Origin: an uncultured Solobacterium sp.
GTDB lineage: Bacteria > Bacillota_I > Bacilli_A > Erysipelotrichales > Erysipelotrichaceae
Direction: 5' to 3'
DNA: 38,380 bases
NCBI GenBank assembly: GCA_938041275.1
Contig: CALISH010000096.1
Location: 1-38,380, forward strand
Shown here: positions 8,328-16,657 of the stretch, piece after piece
How positions within the stretch are numbered: the stretch's first letter is position 1
Layout: each line of letters begins with the position of its first letter
Made by a program: the position numbers and the translations under genes
The notes under the pieces: generated by a model
Seen by the model: the letters and a program-made list of their open reading frames with translations, nothing else
The model's database searches: none
Told to the model about the DNA's origin: nothing

Positions 8328-9674
8328 ATGAAAAAGTTATTAACATTATCATTAGCTGGTTTACTTGCAGTCGGCGCAATTGGCTGTAGTAAAAAAGAAG
8401 CTGCTACTTCACAGAAGGAAAGTGAAGAAACAACATTGCACATTTCTGGTCTAGACGGCGGATATGGCACAAAGGGTTGGGAAGCTGTTGTTAAGGCTTT
8501 CGAAGAAAAAGAAGGCGTTAAGGTTGACCTTCGCTTAGAAAAGAATATCGCTGATACATTACGTAGCGAAGTTCAAGCTGGAACATATCCTGATTTAGTT
8601 TACTTATCAGTTGGATCTAAGGGTGGCTTAACAGACACAATGATCGCTGAAAAGATGTTAACAGACATTACAAGCGTACTTGATGAAAAAGTATTGGGTG
8701 AAGATACAAAGGTGAAGGATAAGCTCATCGATGGTATCTACGAAGGTTTAGCTACACAGCCATACGCTGATGGCAAGTTGTACTTAGCACCTATCAACTA
8801 TAGCCCATGTGGACTATTCTATAATGCTAACCTATTTAAGGAAAAGGGATGGAGTGTACCAACAACTTGGGATGAAATGTGGGAATTAGGAGAAAAGGCT
8901 AAGGCTGAAGGTATCTCATTATTCACATACCCAACAACAGGATACTTCGATGCATTCTTCTCTGCTTTATTAAATGAAACAGCAGGACCAGAAGTATATG
9001 CTAAGTTAATGACATATAACGTTGATGCTTGGAAGTTACCAGAAGTTAAGAAGGCATTCGAAATCGTGGGCAAGCTTGCTCAGTATGTTGAACCAACAAC
9101 AGTAGCTAACGCTAACGGCGATAACTTCAAGAAGAACCAACAATTAGTCTTAGATAACAAAGCATTATTCGTTCCTAACGGAACATGGTTACCAGGTGAA
9201 ATGGCTGAAGCTCCACGTGCTAATGGATTTGAATGGGGATTCACAGCTTTACCTAAGGTAACTGCTACAGGTGATGCTTACGCTACAACATTTACAGAAC
9301 AGGTATTTATTCCTAAAGAAGCTAAGAACCCAGAATTAGCTAAGAAGTTTATTACATTCTTATATTCTGATGAAGCTACAAAGTTATTCTATGAAAACGG
9401 TGGTGCTGTAATGCCAACAAAGGATGCTTCTAAGTTCATCGGCAAGGATGATGAAAATGCTTTATACTACACAATCTATGACAATGGCGCTAAGTCAAAT
9501 GCAGTAGGTTTCCAAGTTATGGACAACATCGTTGAAGGTGTGAGTGTAGCTGATGCGAATACAGGTGTTCTCTATGCAACTGTAAACTCAATCGTAAATG
9601 GTTCCAAGACAGTTGATGAATGGTATGATGCAACAGTGAAGGCTGTTGAACAGATTGCCGAAGCAAATAAATAA
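8328..9674 (+). CDS. Sugar ABC transporter substrate-binding lipoprotein
   Basis: A 448-residue family-1 extracellular solute-binding protein. It opens with a lipoprotein signal (MKKLLTLSLAGLLAVGAIGC; lipidated Cys20), so it should be tethered outside the membrane. The mature protein has the two-lobed binding-protein pattern, with conserved blocks such as GLFYNANLFKEKGW, PTTWDEM and a long C-terminal TFTEQVFIPKEA region. AGGAGG precedes the ATG closely. As first gene of the operon it is separated from the permease genes by a hairpin at 9705-9737 that may raise its share of the mRNA. A galacto-/lacto-N-biose ligand is inferred from the GH112 gene downstream. Confidence 0.93.
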   Translation: MKKLLTLSLAGLLAVGAIGCSKKEAATSQKESEETTLHISGLDGGYGTKGWEAVVKAFEEKEGVKVDLRLEKNIADTLRSEVQAGTYPDLVYLSVGSKGGLTDTMIAEKMLTDITSVLDEKVLGEDTKVKDKLIDGIYEGLATQPYADGKLYLAPINYSPCGLFYNANLFKEKGWSVPTTWDEMWELGEKAKAEGISLFTYPTTGYFDAFFSALLNETAGPEVYAKLMTYNVDAWKLPEVKKAFEIVGKLAQYVEPTTVANANGDNFKKNQQLVLDNKALFVPNGTWLPGEMAEAPRANGFEWGFTALPKVTATGDAYATTFTEQVFIPKEAKNPELAKKFITFLYSDEATKLFYENGGAVMPTKDASKFIGKDDENALYYTIYDNGAKSNAVGFQVMDNIVEGVSVADANTGVLYATVNSIVNGSKTVDEWYDATVKAVEQIAEANK

Positions 9675-9704
9675 TCAATGAGCTGTTAAGTATTAGAATT
9701 CATT

Positions 9705-9737
9705 AAAATAACGATGGTGGACAGCCGTCGTTATTTT
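9705..9737 (+). promoter_or_regulatory. Intra-operon stem-loop between binding-protein and permease genes
   Basis: A 13-bp stem (9705-9717 with 9725-9737, one G-T wobble) encloses a 7-nt loop. It ends in only TTTT followed directly by the permease ribosome site, so it looks like a partial terminator or 3' mRNA-stabilising hairpin. Such hairpins downstream of binding-protein genes commonly give excess binding protein over permease. Confidence 0.7.
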
Positions 9738-9755
9738 AAGGAAGGGGGTAATGAA

Positions 9756-10649
9756 ATGAAAAAAAGTGTTGAGAAGAAGCTGTTTATCACAATATGCTTA
9801 GCTCCAGCAATGATATTACTAACACTGTTTATGATATATCCAACGATAAATGTGTTTATGATGTCGATGTTTAAATGGGGTGGTTTAAGTGATAACCGTA
9901 CATTTATAGGATTAAAGAATTTTCAGATGTTATTTAAAGATATGAGCTTTATCCGTGCACTCCAGAATACAATCTTAATCATCGTATTGGTAACAATCAT
10001 AACGATGGCGTTCGCAATCTTATTTGCGTCTATTCTGGTTCGTGAAAAGATAAAGGGACAAAACTTCTTTAGAATCATATTCTATATTCCAAATATCCTT
10101 TCTGTCGTTGTTATATCTGCAATTTTCAGTGCAATTTATGATCCATCTGAAAATGGTTTATTAAATTCACTTGTAGGACTTTTCAATGGTAGTGCTGGTA
10201 CGACAAAGTACCTTGGTGATCCTGGTTTAGTAGTATATGCGTTAATTGCCGCATTAATTTGGCAGGCAATTGGTTATTACATGGTTATGTACATGGCAAG
10301 TATGAGTACGATACCAGAACACCTGTATGAAGCTGCGTCTTTAGAGGGTAGTGGAAAAGTAAAACAATTCTTCTCGGTAACGATTCCGATGATTTGGGAC
10401 AATATCCGTACAACACTTACATTCTTCGTCATTTCAACCATTAATCTGAGTTTCTTGTTTGTGCAAGTCATGACCGGTGGTGGTCCTGATGGAGCTAGTG
10501 AAACAGTGCTCAGTTATATGTACTTGCAGGCATATAATCGTTCAAGTTATGGCTATGGTATGGCAATCGGTGCAGTTGTATTTATTCTTTCATTTACCTT
10601 ATCATGGGCAATCAATCGCGTAACACATCGTGATTCGATTGAGATTTAG
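9756..10649 (+). CDS. Sugar ABC transporter permease (MalF/UgpA type)
   Basis: A 297-residue inner-membrane permease with six predicted membrane segments and the cytoplasmic EAA loop YEAASLEGSGKVKQFFSVTIPMI, which docks on the ATPase. ATG 9756 is chosen because GGAAGGGGG lies about 8 bp upstream. An earlier in-frame ATG (9714) is inside the stem-loop and would add a non-hydrophobic leader. It should pair with the next gene product to form the transmembrane channel for the disaccharide importer. Confidence 0.95.
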   Translation: MKKSVEKKLFITICLAPAMILLTLFMIYPTINVFMMSMFKWGGLSDNRTFIGLKNFQMLFKDMSFIRALQNTILIIVLVTIITMAFAILFASILVREKIKGQNFFRIIFYIPNILSVVVISAIFSAIYDPSENGLLNSLVGLFNGSAGTTKYLGDPGLVVYALIAALIWQAIGYYMVMYMASMSTIPEHLYEAASLEGSGKVKQFFSVTIPMIWDNIRTTLTFFVISTINLSFLFVQVMTGGGPDGASETVLSYMYLQAYNRSSYGYGMAIGAVVFILSFTLSWAINRVTHRDSIEI

Positions 10650-10657
10650 GAGGTAAT

Positions 10658-11527
10658 ATGAAGAGAAAACATTTTGATTTATACAAAATCTTTATATATG
10701 TTGCGCTGATTTCTTTGGCGATATCCATTATCATTCCGGTATCCTGGGTATTCTTAGCATCGATAAAAACAAATGCTGAGTTCTATGGAAACCCATGGGC
10801 ATTACCACAAGGATTTAATATTCAGAACTTTATTGATGCATTCCAAATTGCACAAGTTGGTGATTTTATTTTGAACTCAGCACTTGTAACTGCACTGGCT
10901 CTAGCAATCCTACTAGTGGTTTCATTACCGGCTGCGTATGTACTTGCTAGATTCCAATTCAAAGGTAGAAAGTTCTTTAACACACTTATCATGGCTGGCT
11001 TATTTATTAATGTAAACTACATTGTTGTGCCAATCTTCTTAATGTTGAATGGTTGGGATAAGTCACTAGCAAAGAGCGGATTACAGTTCTTTATGAATAA
11101 CCGTTTCGTTCTTGCGCTTGTATATGCATCTACAGCAATTCCATTTACAGTATATCTTCTTGCAAGTTACTTCCGTTCTTTACCAAAGGCGTATGAAGAA
11201 GCTGCGGAAATTGATGGTTGTGGTTACTTTACAACCATGGTAAGAGTCATGTTCCGTATGGCAAAGCCAAGTATTATCACAGTTATCCTATTTAACTTCT
11301 TGGCATTCTGGAATGAATACATTATTTCATTAACACTTGTGCAGACAAAGGCACTAAAGACACTACCAGTAGGATTACAGAATCTGATGTCCGCACAGAA
11401 AGCAGCGACTAATTATGGACCGATGTATGCAGGACTTGTGATTGTTATGTTACCAACACTAATCTTATACATTCTTGTACAAAGACGCTTAACACAAGGT
11501 ATGACCTTGGGTGGTCTTAAGGACTAG
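10658..11527 (+). CDS. Sugar ABC transporter permease (MalG/UgpE type)
   Basis: A 289-residue second permease, with six membrane segments and the EAA loop YEEAAEIDGCGYFTTMVRVMF. It starts at an ATG with TAGGAGGTAAT just upstream, 8 bp after the first permease. The C-terminal end LTQGMTLGGLKD is the usual MalG/UgpE-family tail. Forms the heterodimeric membrane channel with the upstream permease; ATP hydrolysis would come from the MalK-type protein encoded two genes later. Confidence 0.95.
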   Translation: MKRKHFDLYKIFIYVALISLAISIIIPVSWVFLASIKTNAEFYGNPWALPQGFNIQNFIDAFQIAQVGDFILNSALVTALALAILLVVSLPAAYVLARFQFKGRKFFNTLIMAGLFINVNYIVVPIFLMLNGWDKSLAKSGLQFFMNNRFVLALVYASTAIPFTVYLLASYFRSLPKAYEEAAEIDGCGYFTTMVRVMFRMAKPSIITVILFNFLAFWNEYIISLTLVQTKALKTLPVGLQNLMSAQKAATNYGPMYAGLVIVMLPTLILYILVQRRLTQGMTLGGLKD

Positions 11528-11535
11528 GAGGACAT

Positions 11536-11703
11536 ATGAATCGAACAACACAATCAATCTTGATGGCAATTCTATTTGTTGTCAGTCTAGCAATGGTAAT
11601 TATTGGTCAAATAGAAGTTGGCTATGTGAATCTTGGTATTCAGGTAGTTGGACTGATTGGCATTTTGTTTGTTATACATCTGTATAACAAGAGATTTAAA
11701 TAG
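11536..11703 (+). CDS. Small two-helix membrane protein of the sugar operon (DUF6903-like)
   Basis: A 55-residue frame, easily missed for its size. Its ATG follows TAGGAGGACAT and it lies between the second permease and the ATPase with gaps of 8 and 11 bp, so it is very likely translated. Two hydrophobic helices (about residues 8-24 and 33-48) are joined by a short GQIEVGYVNLG loop, and the tail is basic (LYNKRFK). Small proteins of this layout next to sugar ABC permeases resemble what I recall as DUF6903; that name is from memory. Its function is unknown, but it could be an accessory subunit of the importer. Confidence 0.8.
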   Translation: MNRTTQSILMAILFVVSLAMVIIGQIEVGYVNLGIQVVGLIGILFVIHLYNKRFK

Positions 11704-11714
11704 GGGGACAATAT

Positions 11715-12806
11715 ATGGCAAACTTATCATTACGTCATATCAATAAGATTTACGATAATAAAGTACAGGCAGTATTTGATTTTAACTTAGAGATTCAAGA
11801 TAAAGAATTCATCGTATTGGTTGGTCCTTCCGGATGTGGTAAATCAACTACTTTACGTATGATTGCAGGTTTGGAAGATATCACAAATGGTGAATTGTAT
11901 ATCGACGATAAATTGGTGAATGATGTTGCACCTAAGAATCGTGAGATTGCGATGGTATTCCAGTCTTATGCACTATATCCATTTATGACAGTTTATGAAA
12001 ACATGGCATTTGGATTACAGATTCGTAAGACAAATAAAGATGAAATTGACCGTCGTGTACGTGCAGCCGCAAAAGCATTAGAGATTGAACAATACTTAGA
12101 TAGAAAGCCAAAGGCTTTATCTGGTGGTCAAAGACAACGTGTAGCGTTAGGTAGAGCAATCGTACGTAATGCGAAAGTATTCTTAATGGATGAACCATTA
12201 TCTAACTTAGACGCTAAGCTTCGTGTACAGATGCGTAGTGAAATCATTCGACTACACAAAAACATCGGTGCTACAACAATCTACGTAACACATGATCAAA
12301 CAGAAGCGATGACAATGGCTAGCCGTATTGTCATCATGAAAGATGGATATATCCAACAGATTGGCACACCAAAGGAAATCTACCAGAATCCAGTAAACAT
12401 GTTTGTAGCAGGATTTATTGGTTCTCCAGCCACAAACTTCCTAAAGGGAACATACGCTGGTGGAAAATTCACCATTGGTGATATGCATATTGAACTACCA
12501 GAACAGTTTACAAAAGACATGCAGGCATATGAAGGTAAAGAAATTGTGATGGGTATTCGTCCAGAAGATTTACACGCAGAGGAAATTGTAAATGAAACAT
12601 ATCCAAGTGCTGTGTTTGACTTTGCAATTGATGTAAGTGAACTTTTAGGTAATGAATTTATCCTACATGGAAAGATTGCAGGACAGAAGTTACAGGCAAG
12701 AGTGAATGCACGCTATGATCTTTCAGATTGTGCATCCTTTAGACTGGCAATGGATTTGGAGAAAGTACACTTCTTTGATCCAGAGACAGAAAACCGTATC
12801 GTTTAA
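11715..12806 (+). CDS. ugpC: Sugar ABC transporter ATP-binding protein (MsmK/UgpC/MalK family)
   Basis: A 363-residue ATPase of the CUT1 importer class. It has Walker A GPSGCGKSTT, Q-loop VFQSYALYPFMTVYENM, signature LSGGQRQR, Walker B DEPLSNLDAKLR and H-loop THDQTEAM, followed by a C-terminal regulatory/TOBE region (about 240-360, with MGIRPEDLHAEE). It energises import through the two permeases. Many Bacillota use one shared MsmK encoded elsewhere for several importers, so an ATPase inside the operon makes this unit self-contained. The ATG follows AGGGGGACAATAT. Confidence 0.95.
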   Translation: MANLSLRHINKIYDNKVQAVFDFNLEIQDKEFIVLVGPSGCGKSTTLRMIAGLEDITNGELYIDDKLVNDVAPKNREIAMVFQSYALYPFMTVYENMAFGLQIRKTNKDEIDRRVRAAAKALEIEQYLDRKPKALSGGQRQRVALGRAIVRNAKVFLMDEPLSNLDAKLRVQMRSEIIRLHKNIGATTIYVTHDQTEAMTMASRIVIMKDGYIQQIGTPKEIYQNPVNMFVAGFIGSPATNFLKGTYAGGKFTIGDMHIELPEQFTKDMQAYEGKEIVMGIRPEDLHAEEIVNETYPSAVFDFAIDVSELLGNEFILHGKIAGQKLQARVNARYDLSDCASFRLAMDLEKVHFFDPETENRIV

Positions 12807-12822
12807 GGGAGAATAATTAAGT

Positions 12823-14964
12823 ATGAGTACAGGAAGAGTTACAGTCCCAACCGATATTGATGTGATTGAGGATACAATCGAAATCATCATGAAGTGGAAG
12901 GCTGATGCGATTCGTGATTGTGATGGCACTGATATGCCAGAAGCGTTACGAAAGATGGATATTAAGCAATACGCTACATATTACACAACACGCAAAGATA
13001 ATGCGTGGGCAAAAGAACATCCTGATGAGATGCAACAGATGTATTTGATGAGTGACTTTGTTACGGCAAAAGATACATGCTTACGCATCAAAATCATGGA
13101 ACATTTCTATAAAGATCAATTCAAAGTGAACCCAACAAATGATATTCACCGTTGGTGGGAAGTCATTGATCGTACAACAGATACAGTTGTTTCAAACTGG
13201 TATTTTGATAAAGAAAATGGTGATGTGGTGATTGAGGAAGCGATTCCTTATCATGCATACACAGTCAGCTTCTTAGCATTTATCGTATGGGATCCAGTTC
13301 ACATGTATAACTTCTTAACAAATGATTGGGTAGATGAAGAACATCAGATGACATTAGATGTACGTTTACCAGAAACGCAGAAACACGTCATTGAGAAGTT
13401 ACATAAGTTCTGTAAAGAACGAGAAGATGTAAATGTTGTACGCTTTACAACATTCTTCCATCAGTTCACACTACAGTTTGATGAGTTTGCTCGTGAGAAG
13501 TTCGTTGACTGGTATGGATATAGTGCTTCTGTATCACCATATATTTTGGAACAGTTCGAAAAGGAAGTTGGTTATAAGTTCCGTCCAGAATTTATTATTA
13601 ACAAAGGCTTCCATAACAGTCAGTTCTGTGTTCCTTCCAAGGAATATAAAGACTTTATCGACTTCCAACAAAGAGAAGTGTGCAAGCTTGCAAAAGTGCT
13701 CGTAGACATCTGTCATTCCTATGGTAAGGAAGCGATGATGTTCTTGGGAGACCATTGGATTGGTACAGAACCATATGGTAAGTACTTCTCTGAAATTGGA
13801 TTGGACGCTGTTGTAGGTAGTGTTGGTTCAGGTTCTACATTACGCTTGATTTCAGATATCAAGGGTGTGAAGTATACAGAAGGTAGATTCTTACCATACT
13901 TCTTCCCAGATACATTCCATGAAGGTGGAGATCCATTACAAGAAGCGAAAGTAAACTGGGTAACAGCACGTCGTGCAATCTTACGTTCACCAGTTGATCG
14001 TATCGGTTATGGTGGATACTTGAAACTTGCATTAAAGTTCCCAGAGTTTATCGAGTATGTTTCTGAAGTATGCGATGAATTTAGAGAACTCTATGAACAT
14101 GTAGGAAAACAAACCCCACATAACCTACTCAAGGTTGGTGTACTAAATAGCTATGGTGAACTTCGTCGTTGGGGTGCACATCTTGTACATCACGCAATAC
14201 GCTATAAGCAAATCTACTCCTACACAGGTGTTCTTGAATCACTTAGTGGTTTCCCATTTGATGTGAAGTTCATCAGTTTTGAAGAACTACGCGAAAATCC
14301 AGATATCTTAAATGATATTGATGTTGTACTAAACTACGGTAGTAGTTACACAAGCTTTAGTGGTGGTGAAGAATTTGATGAAAAGATTATTACAATTCTA
14401 CGTCGTTATGTAGATAATGGTGGTGGTTTCATCGGTATTGGTGAACCAACAGCTTGTGCAAGAAATGGTAAGTTCTTCACACTTTATGATGTATTAGGTG
14501 TTGATAAAGAACTAGACTTCACACTCCATACAGATAAGTACAACTGGGAATGCCATGATCACTTCATAACAGAACAGTTAGAACATGAAGACTGGGGTGA
14601 AAATGTAAACAGTGTTTATGCATTACCGGGCACAAAGGTTATCAAGCAAGAAGACCTTAGTGTGAAGCTCGCAGTCAATGAATATGGTAAGGGTAGAGCG
14701 GTATACATGAATGGTTTACCATTTAGCTTTGAAAATGCAAGACTTCTCTATCGTGCAATCTACTACAGTTGTCATCGTGAAGATGACATGAAGAAGTGGT
14801 ATTCTGAAAACTATAACGTTGATGTAAATGTATATCCTTCTACACAAAGCTATTGCGTTGTAAACAACACATATGAACCACAAGATACTGTTATCTATCG
14901 TGGAGATGGTTCATCCTTCTCATTACACTTAGAAGCTAACGAAATTAAGTGGTACAAAATCTAA
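12823..14964 (+). CDS. lnpA: 1,3-beta-galactosyl-N-acetylhexosamine phosphorylase (GH112)
   Basis: A 713-residue cytoplasmic enzyme of family GH112. It would split galacto-N-biose or lacto-N-biose with phosphate to galactose 1-phosphate and GalNAc or GlcNAc. It aligns from end to end with the bifidobacterial enzyme as I remember it: VVRFTTFFHQFTLQFDE, AMMFLGDHWIGTEPY, KYTEGRFLPYFFPDTF, RAILRSPVDRIGYGGYL. Asp310 in GDHWIG corresponds to the catalytic acid of the family. Linkage to a sugar importer supports uptake followed by phosphorolysis. Related GH112 members act on galactosyl-rhamnose, so strict specificity is not proven. It is the last gene of the operon and ends at a strong terminator. 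No hexosamine 1-kinase or Leloir gene accompanies it here. Confidence 0.95.
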   Translation: MSTGRVTVPTDIDVIEDTIEIIMKWKADAIRDCDGTDMPEALRKMDIKQYATYYTTRKDNAWAKEHPDEMQQMYLMSDFVTAKDTCLRIKIMEHFYKDQFKVNPTNDIHRWWEVIDRTTDTVVSNWYFDKENGDVVIEEAIPYHAYTVSFLAFIVWDPVHMYNFLTNDWVDEEHQMTLDVRLPETQKHVIEKLHKFCKEREDVNVVRFTTFFHQFTLQFDEFAREKFVDWYGYSASVSPYILEQFEKEVGYKFRPEFIINKGFHNSQFCVPSKEYKDFIDFQQREVCKLAKVLVDICHSYGKEAMMFLGDHWIGTEPYGKYFSEIGLDAVVGSVGSGSTLRLISDIKGVKYTEGRFLPYFFPDTFHEGGDPLQEAKVNWVTARRAILRSPVDRIGYGGYLKLALKFPEFIEYVSEVCDEFRELYEHVGKQTPHNLLKVGVLNSYGELRRWGAHLVHHAIRYKQIYSYTGVLESLSGFPFDVKFISFEELRENPDILNDIDVVLNYGSSYTSFSGGEEFDEKIITILRRYVDNGGGFIGIGEPTACARNGKFFTLYDVLGVDKELDFTLHTDKYNWECHDHFITEQLEHEDWGENVNSVYALPGTKVIKQEDLSVKLAVNEYGKGRAVYMNGLPFSFENARLLYRAIYYSCHREDDMKKWYSENYNVDVNVYPSTQSYCVVNNTYEPQDTVIYRGDGSSFSLHLEANEIKWYKI

Positions 14965-14971
14965 ACATACG

Positions 14972-15005
14972 AAAAAGGATATTTGTCATACAATATCCTT
15001 TTTTC
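14972..15005. terminator. Bidirectional terminator between GH112 gene and convergent membrane gene
   Basis: A 12-bp perfect stem (14972-14983 with 14992-15003), 8-nt loop, with T tracts on both strands. On the minus strand the stop codon of the convergent gene (14986-14988) lies in the hairpin loop. Confidence 0.85.
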
Positions 15006-16657
15006 GATTGCGATAAATGCTGTAACCAATACTTATCATGCATGTAAGAATGGAAATCCATATGGATACTATACGTATGTTGGTGTTTTGGTATTGACAT
15101 ACATACGTACCGGCAGATGGTATTGAAACACTGACGAGACCATTCTTACTTAACGTCGTTTCTAATACTTCTGCAGTATCAATATTATGAATGATATAGC
15201 CTTTGTAGTAGGTAATCGGTAGTACAACAGTTTGAGGATTGGTGATCGTAAAACGATATCTACCATAGTCAATCCATTCACCAGTTGTAATTGTTTCACC
15301 TGATGTAGTTTGAATTGTCTTAGTATAACTACGGAAATCAGGAGAGTTATAAGGCAAATAATCGCCACCAGCAAGTTCTACGCGCATGTATTGTGCAGAA
15401 TAGTATGGGTCAATGAGTTTACCATTGGTTACTTCTTGCCATGTGGTATTGTGTGGCATGATAAATGTACGTTTCGTTGCAGGATAGAGATGGTATATTC
15501 CTTCTAAACTCAACAACAATATCAAACAGATAGGTAAATACTTAAGTTTACGTGTAAGGTTTTCTATGCCTATTACAGCAGGGACACATAATAGTGGTAA
15601 TGCAAGCATGTTTAATCGCCATGGAAACTGTAATATCCTTAGCACTAACATGGACTTCCAAGGGAATATCTGTGCAGGCAATAACATACAACTCCATCCG
15701 ATCACTAACATGATAGTTATGAGTGTATGTTTATTCTTAGTAAGAAAAAGATAGCTGATAGGTACAATGGTTAAAAATAAACCAATATTAACAACCATTG
15801 CATTGTTTGTGTTATATTGATTGCCAGATAGTCCAAACACAGTTTGGTTGGCAAAGAACTGCCAGAATGCCATTGCATGATTTTCTAATGCGGAACTTGA
15901 TGCATAGTAATTCAGATAGAACTGTTGTGATTTTAGTTGTTCTACCATTGGGAAGGTATAGAAGGAAGTTAGTAAACATGCCAGCATACTTTCGACAATA
16001 AGAATTCTATATCTATGGATAGATTTTTTCGGAAGATAAATGATACTAAAAATGACTACTAGTATAAAACATAATAAGAAGCTCAGGTTATGTGATAATA
16101 CAGTAATCACCAAACCAATTAGATAGGAGGGTGAATATTTCTGATTGGTTTCAAAGATTTCGTATAGACCAGATAGTATAAGTGGTATGCCTACAAGCGC
16201 AAACACTTCACCTAATGCACTACGTACATAGATATCTGTGATAGTTGCTGAAAAGATATGCGGCGACAGCAAGCAATCGAATCGATGACTTCTGAGTAAA
16301 CTTACTTGCAAGCATGTACATTGTAATTCCAGAAAAGAAACTTGCAAGAAATACAGTAAGCTTATAGCTATCAACCAATACTAGTCCCAAGTTATGTAAA
16401 ATTGCTGGTAATAGTAAGAATATATCAGAATAAAAGAGTGGGCTTCCATAACCAAATCCTCCATTTTCATAAGGATAGATAGCGGAAAGCACCTGTCCGT
16501 GTTGAAGTGCTCTTGCGTATTGTTCAATACGTGATACATGAAAGAAGGTATCATGTTCAATCGCAAGAAAACTTTTTGTTAGATATGGGGATATTAGTAG
16601 CACAGTCAATGCTAGGATAATTGATAAATCAATCAATAACTTACGATACTTTTTCAT
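14986..16657 (-). pseudogene. PTPS-related (PF10131-like) integral membrane protein, broken by one frameshift
   Basis: Two overlapping frames together encode one polytopic protein of about 556 residues. The first (from ATG 16657) runs through DTFFHVSRIEQYARAL, YENGGFGYGSPLFYSDIFLLLP and AAYLFSNYH and then leaves frame, stopping at 16220. The second continues as DIYVRSALGEVFALVG with many membrane helices to the stop at 14986. The switch is at about 16237, where skipping one A restores the product. The loop motif and helix layout match the 6-pyruvoyl-tetrahydropterin-synthase-related membrane family, a GT-C-like group. The start forms an ATGA overlap with the upstream glycosyltransferase, showing translational coupling. 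A sequencing error is as plausible as a true mutation. Confidence 0.82.

Noticed and set aside
16220..16374. Programmed frameshift in the PTPS-related gene
   Set aside because: No slippery heptamer, stop-codon stall or strong downstream stem is seen at the junction near 16237, so mutation or sequence error is simpler.
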